A stretch of 64,000 nt of DNA from Acidobacteriota bacterium (GCA_026393675.1 JAPKZQ010000015.1:62001-126000), one strand, 5' to 3'; positions 53,270-62,036 are shown, counted from the first letter of the stretch. A program made the numbers and translations. The notes: a model not told the origin generated them from the sequence alone.

Positions 53270-54496
53270 TCATCTCCTGATGGTGTGACCTGATAGTGGC
53301 GGCGCGATCTCAATAACCGCGTCGCGGCCAAGGCGCGCAATATCGGCCGGCAGCATTCCCAGATCGTGTTCCAGGACGCTCACGGTGTGTTCGCCCAGAC
53401 GGGGCGGCGGTGCCGACACGCGGCCCGGGGTGGCCGAGAGTTTGATGGGCAGGCCGAGCAGGTCGATCGGCCCGGCCGACGGGTGCTCCACGTGCTCAAT
53501 CATCTCACGGGCCAGCAGTTGGGGGTCCGTCATCACTTCATCAAGCGTTTTGACTGCGGCACACGGCACGCCGGCCGGCACCAGTCGGTCGATCCACGAC
53601 TGGCGGCTGCCCTGGCCAAGCACACGGGCAATCCGAGGTTGCAATAGGTCGTAGTGCTCGACACGCGCCGCATTGGTGGCAAAGACCGGATCAGTTACGA
53701 AATCGTCCAATCCGACCACCGCGCAGAACGTCTTCCATTGTTCGTCGTTTCCCACCGCCAGCACCAGCGTCCCATCGGCGGCCGCGAAGGTGTCGTACGG
53801 CGCGATGCTCGGATGGCGATTGCCCGTTCGAACCGGCGCGGTTCCCGTCCGGAAGTAGATACCGGCCTGGTAGGTGAGTAGCGCGGCCACCGAATCGAGC
53901 AAGCTCACGTCCACCAGTTGTCCCTCGCCTGTTCGCGCACGCGCGAGCATGGCCAGCGTGATGCCTTGCGCGGCGAACAACCCGGCGGCGATATCGGCGA
54001 TGGCCACTCCGAGGCGGTACGGATCGCCACCCTCAGGGCCAGTGAGGCTCATCAGGCCGCCTTCCGCCTGCGCGACGGCGTCGTAGCCGGGCCGATCGCG
54101 TTGCGGACCAGTCAGGCCGTACCCGGTGATGCTGCAGTAGATGAGGCGGGGATGACGTGCGGCGAGGTCCCTGTAACCAAGCCCGATCGCGTCGAGCGTG
54201 CCCGGCTGAAAGTTCTCGACCAGCACATCCGCACGCGCCAGAAGCTGGTCGAGAATGCGGCGGCCTTCCGGGCGCTTGAAGTCAACCGCGACACTCTCCT
54301 TATTGCGATTGATGGTAAGGAAGTACGAGCTTTCGCCACCGACAAATGGCGGCCCCCACGCGCGGGTGTCGTCGCCGCGGCCAGGGCGCTCGATCTTGAT
54401 GACGCGCGCGCCCATGTCGGCCAGCATCATGGTGCAGTACGGGCCGGACAGGACCCGCGTCAGATCGAGAACGGTGGTGCCGTCGAGGGGACGCAT
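53270..54496 (-). CDS. Family III CoA transferase (CaiB/BaiF type)
   Basis: A 408-residue family III acyl-CoA transferase. It begins LDGTTVLDLTRVLSGPYCTMMLADMGA, the typical start of the family, then IKIERPGRGDDTR, NKESVAVDFK and GLGYRDL. The catalytic Asp should lie in the GYDAVAQAEGG segment. Family members move CoA between carboxylic acids (formyl, oxalate, carnitine, succinate). No linked dehydrogenase or hydratase gene tells the substrate here. The start ATG at 54494-54496 is chosen; the ORF continues upstream but the sequence is not family-like. The upstream gap contains heptamer repeats. Confidence 0.87.
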   Translation of the reverse strand: MRPLDGTTVLDLTRVLSGPYCTMMLADMGARVIKIERPGRGDDTRAWGPPFVGGESSYFLTINRNKESVAVDFKRPEGRRILDQLLARADVLVENFQPGTLDAIGLGYRDLAARHPRLIYCSITGYGLTGPQRDRPGYDAVAQAEGGLMSLTGPEGGDPYRLGVAIADIAAGLFAAQGITLAMLARARTGEGQLVDVSLLDSVAALLTYQAGIYFRTGTAPVRTGNRHPSIAPYDTFAAADGTLVLAVGNDEQWKTFCAVVGLDDFVTDPVFATNAARVEHYDLLQPRIARVLGQGSRQSWIDRLVPAGVPCAAVKTLDEVMTDPQLLAREMIEHVEHPSAGPIDLLGLPIKLSATPGRVSAPPPRLGEHTVSVLEHDLGMLPADIARLGRDAVIEIAPPLSGHTIRR

Positions 54497-54523
54497 CGGA
54501 AGAAGAATACAGGAGAACGTAGT

Positions 54524-54571
54524 CGGTAGACGGTAGGCAAGAGACAGAAGCAAGAAGCAAGAAGCAAGAAG
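54524..54571. repeat. Heptamer-repeat cluster (CGGTAGA / GCAAGAA)
   Basis: Two CGGTAGR units and GCAAGAG, ACAGAA, then three perfect GCAAGAA units lie between the divergently arranged CoA-transferase and DUF5666-like genes. The same GCAAGAA unit occurs at 23420-23440 and 57908-57928. Confidence 0.65.
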
Positions 54572-54767
54572 TTCTGCTGGTTGTGCGTGCACCAACGCCG
54601 CGTGCCGGCGCGCCAATCGTCTCGTGCCATAATGTCGCCGCGGCGCGCGGCTCATTCGGAGGCGTTGGGCCGAGCAGATCGAACTGGAAGATGCGGCGGG
54701 ATTCAGATGGTTTGGGGCCTTCTGCGATAGACTGATGCGGGCGCCTGTTTCTGAGTAGGAGACTGCC

Positions 54768-55460
54768 ATGGCTCTCCCGTCTCTGTTCGTCGGCCTCCTC
54801 GTCTTGGCTGGCGGTTCGTGGCAGCAGGCGCAGCCTGCCGTCGCACCGATCCCCGGCAATCTCCGCTGGGTACGTGGCATCGCGACCGCCGTGTCGCCCG
54901 GCTCCCTGACGCTGAAGCTGCGAGAGAACACCCTCACGCTGACAATCGATCCGACGACCGAGGTGATCCGGGCCTCTCCCGCGGACCGCGCGACTCGCGC
55001 GCCCGTTGACCCGCTCACCGTCGGATCCCTGATTGAAGCCCACTACACCGACCTCAAGGCGATTCGTCGCGCGGTGCTGATCGTCGATGGCGTGTCGGGC
55101 GGCTCCGCCGCATCATCGAAACGGCCGGGACGAAGCTATCGAGGCCTTGTCAAAGAGACAAAGCGCGGGACGCTGTCGATGCGGGTCGAAACCCGGACGC
55201 GCAGTGTGAAGCTGGACTCCCGCACGAAGCTGACCGACACCGATGGGCGCCCGCTCGCGATCGGGTGGAAGGCGATCGCCAGCCAGTTGTGGACCGGCGA
55301 GGAAGTGCTCGTCACGTACGATGAACAGTCGGACGACATGCAGGTCAACGACATGACCATCTTTTCGACTTCCCAGAGAGCCCTCGAGATCCGCAAGCTG
55401 CGCCATGTGACTCCAGTCTCGGGACCGCCTGCCGCGGGCTTCGCGGGGTCGTTGCGGTGA
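54768..55460 (+). CDS. Secreted protein with two DUF5666-like repeats
   Basis: A 230-residue exported protein. A hydrophobic leader (LPSLFVGLLVLAGGSWQQA) is followed by two related beta-rich units: GIATAVSPGSLTLKLRENTLTLTIDPTTEV and, about 90 residues later, GLVKETKRGTLSMRVETRTRSVKLDSRTKL. The pattern resembles the DUF5666-type domains, whose function is unknown. The ATG has GAGTAGGAGAC upstream. Immediately downstream lies an open coding-like stretch in another frame (55411-55641). It is divergent from the CoA transferase; no functional link is visible. Confidence 0.7.
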   Translation: MALPSLFVGLLVLAGGSWQQAQPAVAPIPGNLRWVRGIATAVSPGSLTLKLRENTLTLTIDPTTEVIRASPADRATRAPVDPLTVGSLIEAHYTDLKAIRRAVLIVDGVSGGSAASSKRPGRSYRGLVKETKRGTLSMRVETRTRSVKLDSRTKLTDTDGRPLAIGWKAIASQLWTGEEVLVTYDEQSDDMQVNDMTIFSTSQRALEIRKLRHVTPVSGPPAAGFAGSLR

Positions 55461-55641
55461 GCGTCCCGGGGTCCTGTCGGCCCCGCTGATCACCCTCGGC
55501 TGCACGCCAGGCGTCGGCGCGCTGCAGGTCCGGCCGCTGACGCGCGATCTCTATCTGCCTAAGGAGTGGCTGGCCGAACTGGCGCCAGCGAACACGGTCG
55601 CCCGCCCCGTCATGCCTGTGCGGACCCTCGCGCAATGGTGA
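55411..55641 (+). pseudogene. Coding-like open stretch without a start, possible gene remnant
   Basis: Reading +1 relative to the preceding gene, 76 codons stay open from 55411 to TGA at 55639-55641. From about 55471 the third positions are strongly G/C-biased and the translation looks protein-like (RPLTRDLYLPKEWLAEL, ARPVMPVRTLAQW). No ATG or GTG is available upstream in frame except a late Met. It overlaps the 3' end of the homoserine dehydrogenase gene on the other strand. It may be the tail of a decayed or frameshifted gene, or mere bias from the opposite strand. Confidence 0.28.
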
Positions 55642-56695
55642 TCAGGTCGGTCAGCAGCGCGTACGCGGTCTGAGTCAGGCCGCCATCGAGTTGGTGGATG
55701 CCGACATCGCCCAGCACATCCGTTTGAAGGACGAGCAGATTCTGCATGCCTGTCAATTGCGCGAGTGGGTCGCCAGCGTCCAGTTCAATGGGGGCCACTC
55801 GCCCAACCGGGTGTCCGTCGCGCCGTTCAGCCGTGGCGACCAGACGCAACCGCTTGCCCCGACCGATCGCCTCCAGCACGTGGTCCATTGTGATCCCGCC
55901 AATGCCCGTCCGATCGATCGCGTGCGGCGTCACCGAGCCGTGCATCAGCACGTTGATGAGCGCGGCAGTCTTGGCTGCCGCGTCCCAGCCATCGACGTCG
56001 AACGACGGATCGGCCTCGGCGATGCCCGCCTGCTGCATCTCCGCCAGCGCGTCCTGATAGCTCCTGCCCGCTTCCATCGCGGTGAGGATGAAGTTGGTCG
56101 TGCTGTTGATGACGCCCCGGAACCCTTCGATGTCCGCGGCCGGCAGCGTTTCGCGAACAAGATTGAAGATGGGTATGCCGTCCATCACGGCGCCTTCAAA
56201 CAGGAACCGGCGACGCGCGAGCGCGGCAGCCGCATCGAGTTCGCGGTAGGCGAACGCCACGGGTCCCTTGTTGGTCGTGACGACGTGGGCGCCGCCGCGC
56301 AGAGCGGTGGCCACATGATCGGTTGCCGGCTGCCCGGCCTTGATGTCGAGCAGCGTCGTCTCGACTACGACGAGCTGTTGCACCTGCCGGCGACGCGTTT
56401 CGGCCGTTGCGTGCTTGATGAGTGCCAGGCCCGTCGCGTCAGGCCCGAGTGCGCTGACGGCGTCCGGCTGTGTCAGTTGGCCAAGAAACAGACCGGCGTC
56501 CGCCAACTTGAGTGCCTTCTCGAGGTCGAGGCCGCGCGCGTCGAACACCGTGCCGTGGCGGCGCGTACTGATGCCGATCACGCGCCAGCTCATCTCGTAA
56601 TCGCCGCGCAGCCGGACGTGCTTCTCCTGCAGCAGGCGCGCGAAACGTCGGCCGACATGGCCGAATCCGACGAGCACGAGATCGAGATAAACCAC
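55610..56695 (-). CDS. hom: Homoserine dehydrogenase
   Basis: A 361-residue NAD(P)-dependent enzyme that reduces aspartate semialdehyde to homoserine for threonine and methionine synthesis. Evidence: LVLVGFGHVGRRFARLL (nucleotide fold), VVTTNKGPVA, GIPIFNLVRETLPAADIEGFRGVINSTTNFIL (family signature) and EMQQAGIAEADPSFDVDGWDAAAK, which carries the catalytic Lys. No C-terminal ACT domain is present, so feedback control by threonine through ACT is unlikely. The start is GTG at 56693-56695 with GAGGAGAC upstream. It follows the aminotransferase gene by 10 bp, same strand. Confidence 0.91.
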   Translation of the reverse strand: MVYLDLVLVGFGHVGRRFARLLQEKHVRLRGDYEMSWRVIGISTRRHGTVFDARGLDLEKALKLADAGLFLGQLTQPDAVSALGPDATGLALIKHATAETRRRQVQQLVVVETTLLDIKAGQPATDHVATALRGGAHVVTTNKGPVAFAYRELDAAAALARRRFLFEGAVMDGIPIFNLVRETLPAADIEGFRGVINSTTNFILTAMEAGRSYQDALAEMQQAGIAEADPSFDVDGWDAAAKTAALINVLMHGSVTPHAIDRTGIGGITMDHVLEAIGRGKRLRLVATAERRDGHPVGRVAPIELDAGDPLAQLTGMQNLLVLQTDVLGDVGIHQLDGGLTQTAYALLTDLITIARGSAQA

Positions 56696-56705
56696 CGTCT
56701 CCTCG

Positions 56706-57845
56706 TCACCGGGTCGTGTCGGTCGGTAACCCGCGAAGCAGGTCGGCTAGCCGATCGAGCCCGTCGCGCAGGTACCTGACTTCGCTGCCGAAGCCAATCC
56801 GGAGGTAGCCGTCCATGCCGAAATGATCGCCCGGCACGATCAGTACGCTCTTTTCCTCGCGCAGCCGATCGACCAGGTCCACGGAGTTGATCGCGTCGCG
56901 ATACTTCACATACACAATCGCACCCGCCTCGGGTAGGGCATACGTGAACCTGTCGCGATGCGCATCGAGCCAGTCGGTCATCACCGGCAGGTTGGCCGTC
57001 AGGATGCGCCGCGTGCGCTGCAGGATGCGCGCGCGCACGGCCGGCTGCAGCGCGTGCCGCGCCAGCCGATCGCTGAGCGCACCGGGCCCGATGGTCGTGT
57101 AGTCGTGATGCGCCCATGTCGCGGCGACCAGGGGCGGTGCGCTGACGATCCAGCCGATGCGCAGCCCGGGTAGACCGTAGGCTTTTGACAGGCCGCTCGT
57201 GACGATGACGCGATCGTAGCGGCCCCACACCGAGGCCGTCTCGACGCCGTCGAACTCGGCGCCCCGGTAGATTTCGTCGGCCAGGACCCAGGCGCCGTAC
57301 TTCGCGGCAATCTGACAGATGCCGTCGAGATCCGCCGCGCCGATCCGGGCGCCGGTCGGGTTGTTCGGGTTGCAGATCACAATCATCCGCGTCCGGGGCG
57401 TGACCAGCGTGCGCAGATGATCAAGATCGACCACCCAGCGTCGGCCGTCCACCGTCATGCGCAGCGGCCATGGCCGCATTTCGCCGCCAAACCCCTCAAC
57501 CAGCCCAAGTGTCTGGCCGTAGTTCGGCACCATCATCACCACGTGGTCGCCCGGTTCGATCAGGTGCCACATCGTGACGAAGTTGGCTTCGGAACCGCCG
57601 TTGGTCACCTCGACATGGTCGGCGGTCGCGCCCGGATAGAGCGCGGCAATCCGCTCGCGCAATTCGATGGTGCCGTTCGACTGCGTGTAGAGGAGTTCCT
57701 GGGCGAGCAGTGCCGCGCGATCGGCGGGATCGTCAATCAGTTCCTCCACCCGCATCGGGTGGACACCACTTTCCGACAGGTTGTAGTCCACCAGGTTCTC
57801 ATAGGTGGACTGCATCCGTTCCATCGCGAAACGGGGAATACGCAT
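56706..57845 (-). CDS. Class I/II PLP-dependent aminotransferase
   Basis: A 379-residue fold-type-I aminotransferase. It begins MRIPRFAMERMQSTYENLVDYNLSESGV; the conserved ICNPNNPTGA contains the Asn that contacts PLP, VLADEIYRG the Asp/Tyr, and the PLP lysine is in SGLSKAYGLPGLRIGW. It has the overall look of capreomycidine-synthase/aspartate-type aminotransferases, so amino-group donor and acceptor are unknown. AGGAGGCCGTC precedes the ATG at 57845. It is the first gene of a pair with homoserine dehydrogenase; the pairing suggests amino-acid metabolism around aspartate or threonine. Confidence 0.87.
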   Translation of the reverse strand: MRIPRFAMERMQSTYENLVDYNLSESGVHPMRVEELIDDPADRAALLAQELLYTQSNGTIELRERIAALYPGATADHVEVTNGGSEANFVTMWHLIEPGDHVVMMVPNYGQTLGLVEGFGGEMRPWPLRMTVDGRRWVVDLDHLRTLVTPRTRMIVICNPNNPTGARIGAADLDGICQIAAKYGAWVLADEIYRGAEFDGVETASVWGRYDRVIVTSGLSKAYGLPGLRIGWIVSAPPLVAATWAHHDYTTIGPGALSDRLARHALQPAVRARILQRTRRILTANLPVMTDWLDAHRDRFTYALPEAGAIVYVKYRDAINSVDLVDRLREEKSVLIVPGDHFGMDGYLRIGFGSEVRYLRDGLDRLADLLRGLPTDTTR

Positions 57846-57907
57846 GACGGCCTCCTGAAGCGACCTAGAGCAAGGGGGGATGAAGCGATTCAGTGTACCT
57901 GACAGGA

Positions 57908-57939
57908 GCAAGAAGTAAGAAGCAAGAAGAGGCTATACT
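57908..57939 (+). promoter_or_regulatory. Heptamer repeat and candidate -10 upstream of the SUMF1-like gene
   Basis: Three tandem 7-bp units (GCAAGAA, GTAAGAA, GCAAGAA, 57908-57928) are followed by TATACT (57934-57939), 11 bp before the ATG. If used as -10, the transcript would begin within about 5 bases of the start codon, i.e. almost leaderless. No ribosome-binding site is seen, in agreement with that. Confidence 0.4.
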
Positions 57940-57950
57940 TTTCGGCGCGA

Positions 57951-58742
57951 ATGACAGATCTCCTTCCGGAACTGGTGCGGATACCATCGGGTCCCTTTCT
58001 CATGGGATCCGACGAGGGCGACGCCCACGAACGGCCCGCCCATGTCATCACGCTCGACGAGTTCCTGATTGGCGCGTGTTCGGTGACCAACGCCGAGTAC
58101 GCCCGGTTCGTCCGTGCGACCGCGCGCCGTTCCCCAGGCGTCTGGGAACTGCCCGCGATCTCGCAGTTCGCACCCGGCGACAGCTTTCGCGAGTTGGCCG
58201 CGCCGTACTGCTGGAACGGAACCGAGCCGCCGGCTGGCAAGATGGATCACCCGGTCGTGCTCGTGACCTACGAGGATGCCAGCGAGTACTGCCGATGGCT
58301 CAAGCACGAAACGGGTTGGCCGTTCAGGCTCCCGACGGAGGCCGAGTCGGAGAAGGCGGCACGCGGGGGACTCGAGGGGCATCGGTATCCGTGGGGCGAC
58401 CGCCTCGATCGGTCCAACGCCGCGTTCCTCGCTGATCTGTCGCTCAAAGCCAGGGTGGGCACACGTGCGGCGAAATCGTTTTCGCCGAACGGGTACGGCG
58501 TGTTCGATGCGGCTGGCAATGTGTGGACGTGGGTGGCCGACTGGTACCGCGCCGACTACTACACCGTCAGCGATCCCCGGAATCCGCGTGGCCCAGCCTC
58601 CGGTTCGCTGCGATTGCTTCGGGGCGGCGCGTGGACCAATGCCGATGAGCGGTACTTGCGGTGCGCGTGCCGGCATGCCGTTCCGCCCGACACATATGGC
58701 TACAGCATCGGGTTCAGGGTCGCCTGCGCGGCCCAGGCGTGA
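57951..58742 (+). CDS. SUMF1/formylglycine-generating-enzyme family protein lacking the catalytic Cys pair
   Basis: A 263-residue protein of the FGE-sulfatase-modifying superfamily. Signatures: IPSGPFLMGSDEGDAHERPAH, SVTNAEYARFV, PVVLVTYEDASEYCRWL, FRLPTEAESEKAARGG, YPWGD, NGYGVFDAAGNVWTWVADWY and LLRGGAW plus GFRVA. In true FGE the region after RGGS contains the copper-binding cysteine pair; here RGGAWTNADERYLRCACRH has two Cys in different places. It is probably not an FGE, but a carrier or enzyme of another role (EgtB-like or lectin-like). It has no signal peptide and is followed 53 bp later by moeB-rhodanese. Confidence 0.82.
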   Translation: MTDLLPELVRIPSGPFLMGSDEGDAHERPAHVITLDEFLIGACSVTNAEYARFVRATARRSPGVWELPAISQFAPGDSFRELAAPYCWNGTEPPAGKMDHPVVLVTYEDASEYCRWLKHETGWPFRLPTEAESEKAARGGLEGHRYPWGDRLDRSNAAFLADLSLKARVGTRAAKSFSPNGYGVFDAAGNVWTWVADWYRADYYTVSDPRNPRGPASGSLRLLRGGAWTNADERYLRCACRHAVPPDTYGYSIGFRVACAAQA

Positions 58743-58795
58743 TGTGGAAGTGATGCGTGCTTCGATCAATTCCCAACTCGGCGCACAATAGAGAT

Positions 58796-59971
58796 ATGCG
58801 TCCGCTTCCTGAACTGAGTCGACACGAGATCGCCAGGTACGGCCGTCAATTGATCCTCCCCGAGGTCGGTGTCGACGGCCAACGGCGGCTCAAGGCCGGC
58901 CGGGTGCTGATTGTTGGTGCCGGCGGCCTCGGGTCGCCGGTCGCGCTGTATCTGGCGGCTGCTGGAGTCGGCACGCTCGGCCTGGTCGATTTCGATGCCG
59001 TCGAGCTCAGCAACCTGCATCGGCAGATTCTGCACGGCACCCCCGATGTTGGGCGCTCGAAGCTCGCGTCGGCGAGCGACCGGATCACGGCCATCAATCC
59101 GGAGGTCGAGGTTCGACTGCACGAAGGCGCGCTCACGTCGAAAAACGCATTCGACGTCGTTCGCGACTACGACGTTATTGTCGATGGCACCGACAACTTC
59201 CAGACGCGGTACCTGGTCAACGACGCGTGCGTGCTCACCGGGAAACCCAACGCCTACGGCGCGATCTTCCGGTTCGAAGGGCAGGCCTCCGTGTTCGCCG
59301 CCAAAGATGGCCCATGCTATCGGTGCCTGTATCCTGAACCGCCGCCGCCAGGCCTCGTGCCTTCGTGCGCCGAAGCCGGCGTCTTCGGCGTGTTGCCGGG
59401 ACTCATCGGGACGATCCAGGCCACCGAGGCGATCAAGCTGCTTATCGGGATAGGCGAACCGCTCATCGGCCGGTTGCTGGTCTACGACGCGCTGCGCCTG
59501 CGATTCCAGGAACTGACCTTGCGAAAGGACCCCGACTGTCCGGTGTGCGGCACGCACCCGACGATTCGTGAGCTCATCGACTACGAGGCGTTCTGCGGGT
59601 TCAAGCCAGCTGCAGTCGGGCCAGATCCATCGCCCGCCCGCCCCGGTGATGTCGAGTTCAACATCAGCCCGGCCGATCTCAAAGCACGCATGGACCGGGG
59701 CGATGTGCCGTTTCTGCTCGATGTGCGCGAGCCGCAGGAGTACCAGATTGCCCGGCTCCCGGGCGGTGTCCTCGTTCCGCCCGGAGACCTGGTGGCGCGG
59801 CAGGGCGAGCTCGATCCCGACGTCGAGATCATCGTGTATTGCCACCACGGCGTTCGGAGCGCCAACGCCACCGCGTATCTCAGGAGCGCGGGCTTCCCGC
59901 TGACCCGTAATCTGGTCGGCGGGGTCGACGCCTGGAGCCTCGAGATCGACCCGACAGTGCCGCGGTACTGA
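58796..59971 (+). CDS. moeB: MoeB/ThiF-type adenylyltransferase with C-terminal rhodanese domain
   Basis: A 391-residue E1-like sulfur-activating enzyme. The adenylation domain has RYGRQLILPEVG, the nucleotide-binding GAGGLGSPVALYLAAAG, then VDFDAVELSNLHRQ; zinc Cys pairs are CYRCLYP and CPVCGTHP. A linker leads to a rhodanese domain (about 290-391) with active-site Cys in VYCHHGVRS. This order is that of MOCS3/Uba4 and many bacterial MoeB-like enzymes. It activates a small ubiquitin-like sulfur carrier (MoaD/ThiS); the carrier and its pathway are not in this window. The cysteine desulfurase gene iscS is 740 bp downstream and could supply its sulfur. Confidence 0.9.
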   Translation: MRPLPELSRHEIARYGRQLILPEVGVDGQRRLKAGRVLIVGAGGLGSPVALYLAAAGVGTLGLVDFDAVELSNLHRQILHGTPDVGRSKLASASDRITAINPEVEVRLHEGALTSKNAFDVVRDYDVIVDGTDNFQTRYLVNDACVLTGKPNAYGAIFRFEGQASVFAAKDGPCYRCLYPEPPPPGLVPSCAEAGVFGVLPGLIGTIQATEAIKLLIGIGEPLIGRLLVYDALRLRFQELTLRKDPDCPVCGTHPTIRELIDYEAFCGFKPAAVGPDPSPARPGDVEFNISPADLKARMDRGDVPFLLDVREPQEYQIARLPGGVLVPPGDLVARQGELDPDVEIIVYCHHGVRSANATAYLRSAGFPLTRNLVGGVDAWSLEIDPTVPRY

Positions 59972-59988
59972 ACCACTTCTTTCAACCT

Positions 59989-60158
59989 CATCTTGCCGAA
60001 TGAAACAGGTTTGCGTCACCCCGGCGAAAGCCGGGGCCCCCAACGCGGCAACCGCGTTGGGGTGGCAGCCGGGGTCCCCAACGCGGCAGCCGCGTTGGGG
60101 TGGCAGCCGGGGTCCAGAGAGGCACACGGCTGGATTCCGGCGTACGCCGGAATGACGA
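59989..60158. repeat. REP-like dispersed repeat, copy 2, with 38-bp tandem duplication
   Basis: The element shares with 43508-43596 the opening CTCATCTTGC-GAATG and CACCCCGGCGAAAGCCGGGG hairpin. It has an insertion of two 38-bp units, each a perfect 11-bp hairpin CCCCAACGCGG/CCGCGTTGGGG (60038-60062 and 60076-60100). It ends in ATTCCGGCG/CGCCGGAAT and GACG (60133-60152). Confidence 0.8.
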
Positions 60159-60178
60159 GTCACTCTTGGATATAGGCC

Positions 60179-60207
60179 TTGACTGGTCGGATATGCCGTT
60201 CTAATAT
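60179..60207 (+). promoter_or_regulatory. Promoter of the isc operon
   Basis: TTGACT (60179-60184) and TAATAT (60202-60207) are separated by exactly 17 bp, an excellent sigma-70-type promoter rare in this GC-rich DNA. It lies 33 bp upstream of the Rrf2 regulator start. Such promoters are normally repressed by the [2Fe-2S] form of IscR; a site could overlap the -10, but I cannot identify it with confidence. Confidence 0.65.
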
Positions 60208-60239
60208 AGGACTGTCGAGGTCGTATTTGGGCCATTGCC

Positions 60240-60698
60240 ATGTTGAGACTGTCAAAGAAAGCGGATTACGCGCTGATCGCCATCACGCACCTGACGCTCA
60301 AGTCGGGCTCGTCGAGCGCCCGGGAGATCGCGGAACAGTTCGATATTCCCATCGAGCTGATGGCGAAAGTGCTGCAGCGGCTGACCCGCCGCGGCCTGCT
60401 GACGTCTCAGCAGGGCACGCGCGGAGGCTACCAGTTGGCCCGGGCGGCCTCCGGCATCTCGATCGCCGATGTCATCCAGGCCATCGACGGCCCGGTCGCG
60501 GTGACGGCCTGTTCGGCGCACGCCGATCGGTGCGGCCAGTTTGCCAAGTGCAACGTGCGGGACCCGCTGTGGAAGATCCGCGAAATCATCGTGTCGGCGT
60601 TGAAGGCGACGACCGTGTCGGAACTGGCGAAGGACGTCATTGTCCCGGAGGTCGTGGCACCGCCGGCACGGATGTTCGTTCAGGCCAGTCGTTCGTAA
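60240..60698 (+). CDS. iscR: Rrf2 family Fe-S-sensing regulator (IscR-like)
   Basis: A 152-residue transcription factor, first gene of the isc operon. The winged helix holds [23 protein letters not shown] and the recognition helix [22 protein letters not shown], then RGGYQLARA. Three cysteines likely bind a [2Fe-2S] cluster: Cys91, Cys98 and Cys104 ([14 protein letters not shown]). As in other Rrf2 regulators it would repress the operon when clusters are abundant. Start ATG 60240 is the only one upstream of the fold. The gene is 13 bp upstream of iscS, so co-transcribed. Confidence 0.9.
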   Translation: MLRLSKKADYALIAITHLTLKSGSSSAREIAEQFDIPIELMAKVLQRLTRRGLLTSQQGTRGGYQLARAASGISIADVIQAIDGPVAVTACSAHADRCGQFAKCNVRDPLWKIREIIVSALKATTVSELAKDVIVPEVVAPPARMFVQASRS

Positions 60699-60711
60699 GG
60701 TGGACCTGCGT

Positions 60712-61929
60712 ATGCTGAAGTTCCCGATCTATTTTGATAATCATGCGACCACGCCGGTCGACCCGCGCGTGCTGGACATGATGCTGCCATATTTCAGCGA
60801 GCACTTCGGCAACGCGGCCAGCCGCAACCACAAGTACGGCTGGGAGGCCGAAGAGGCCGTCGAGATTGCGCGCAAGCAGATTGCCGATCTGATTGGTGCG
60901 AGCGCCAAGGAAATCGTGTTCACCAGTGGCGCCACCGAATCGGACAACCTCGCCATCCGGGGCGCGGCGTACATGTACCGCGAGAAGGGCGACCACATCA
61001 TCACGGCGGTCACCGAGCACAAGGCGGTCATCGACACCTGCAAGCGACTTGAGAAAGAGGGCTTCCGGATGACGTACCTGCCGGTCCGGAAAGACGGCCT
61101 CATCGACCTCGACCGTCTGCGCGAGGCCATCACCGACAAGACGACGCTCATCTCGATCATGACCGCCAACAACGAGATTGGCGTGCTGCAGCCGATTGCC
61201 GAGATTGGTGCGATCGCGAAAGAGCGCGGTGTGCTGTTCCACACCGACGCCGTGCAGGCGGTCGGCAAGGTGCCCTTCGACGTCAATGCGGCGAATGTCC
61301 ACATGGCGTCGATCAGTGCGCACAAGATGTACGGGCCGAAGGGCGTGGGCGCGCTCTACGTGCGGCGGCGAAACCCGCGCGTCCTGCTGACGCCCATCAT
61401 CGAGGGCGGCGGCCATGAACGCGGCATGCGGTCAGGGACGTTGAATGTGCCCGGCATCGTGGGCTTTGGCAAGGCGGCTGAACTGTGCCGACTCGAGATG
61501 GCGGCCGATGCGGCGCACACGCGGGCGCTACGCGACCGGCTCAACCAGAAGCTCCACCAGAACCTCGACGAGTTGTACATCAACGGCTCGATGGAGCACC
61601 GGCTGCCGGGCAGCCTGAACATCAGCTTCGCCTACGTGGAAGGCGAATCGCTGCTGATGGGCATCAATGACGTGGCGGTGTCGTCGGGATCGGCCTGCAC
61701 GTCGGCCAGCCTCGAGCCGTCCTACGTGCTCAAGGCGCTCGGCACGGGCGACGAACTGGCGCACTCGTCAATCCGGTTCGGGATTGGCCGGTTCAATACC
61801 GAGGAAGAAGTCGATTACGTGGCCGACAAGCTCGTGGGCGTCGTCAGGAAACTGCGAGAGATGTCGCCGTTGTACGAAATGGCCAAAGAAGGTGTCGACC
61901 TGTCGAAGATGCAGTGGCAGGCGCATTAG
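60712..61929 (+). CDS. iscS: Cysteine desulfurase IscS
   Basis: A 405-residue PLP enzyme that removes sulfur from cysteine and hands it to IscU and other acceptors. PLP Lys205 is in [12 protein letters not shown]; Cys329, in the flexible [10 protein letters not shown] loop, carries the persulfide. [13 protein letters not shown] opens the protein as in E. coli IscS. The start ATG 60712 is preferred; a GTG four codons earlier is possible. It follows the regulator by 13 bp; 118 bp with a heptamer-repeat hairpin separate it from iscU. Partners present in this window are iscU, iscA, hscB, hscA and frataxin. Confidence 0.96.
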   Translation: MLKFPIYFDNHATTPVDPRVLDMMLPYFSEHFGNAASRNHKYGWEAEEAVEIARKQIADLIGASAKEIVFTSGATESDNLAIRGAAYMYREKGDHIITAVTEHKAVIDTCKRLEKEGFRMTYLPVRKDGLIDLDRLREAITDKTTLISIMTANNEIGVLQPIAEIGAIAKERGVLFHTDAVQAVGKVPFDVNAANVHMASISAHKMYGPKGVGALYVRRRNPRVLLTPIIEGGGHERGMRSGTLNVPGIVGFGKAAELCRLEMAADAAHTRALRDRLNQKLHQNLDELYINGSMEHRLPGSLNISFAYVEGESLLMGINDVAVSSGSACTSASLEPSYVLKALGTGDELAHSSIRFGIGRFNTEEEVDYVADKLVGVVRKLREMSPLYEMAKEGVDLSKMQWQAH

Positions 61930-61930
61930 G

Positions 61931-62036
61931 AAGGCGTTAGGCGTTAGGCGAGAGGCGAGAGGCGTTAGGGGTCGGACAGCAACAGTGTTTCAGCGTTCTT
62001 CCCTCGCGCCTACCGCCTCGCGCCACGCGCCTGAGG
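61931..62036. repeat. Heptamer-repeat hairpin between iscS and iscU
   Basis: Starting 2 bp after the iscS stop, 7-bp units GGCGTTA, GGCGTTA, GGCGAGA, GGCGAGA, GGCGTTA make the left arm. The right arm (61998-62036) has the complementary type (CGCGCCT, CCGCCTC, GCGCCAC). It resembles 20894-20971 and 50958-51039 in architecture, but not in unit sequence. It lies inside an operon, so it may trim or attenuate rather than stop transcription. Confidence 0.7.

Noticed and set aside
55610-56695. Aspartokinase-homoserine dehydrogenase fusion
   Set aside because: Only the dehydrogenase domain is present; length and N-terminus fit the single-domain form.
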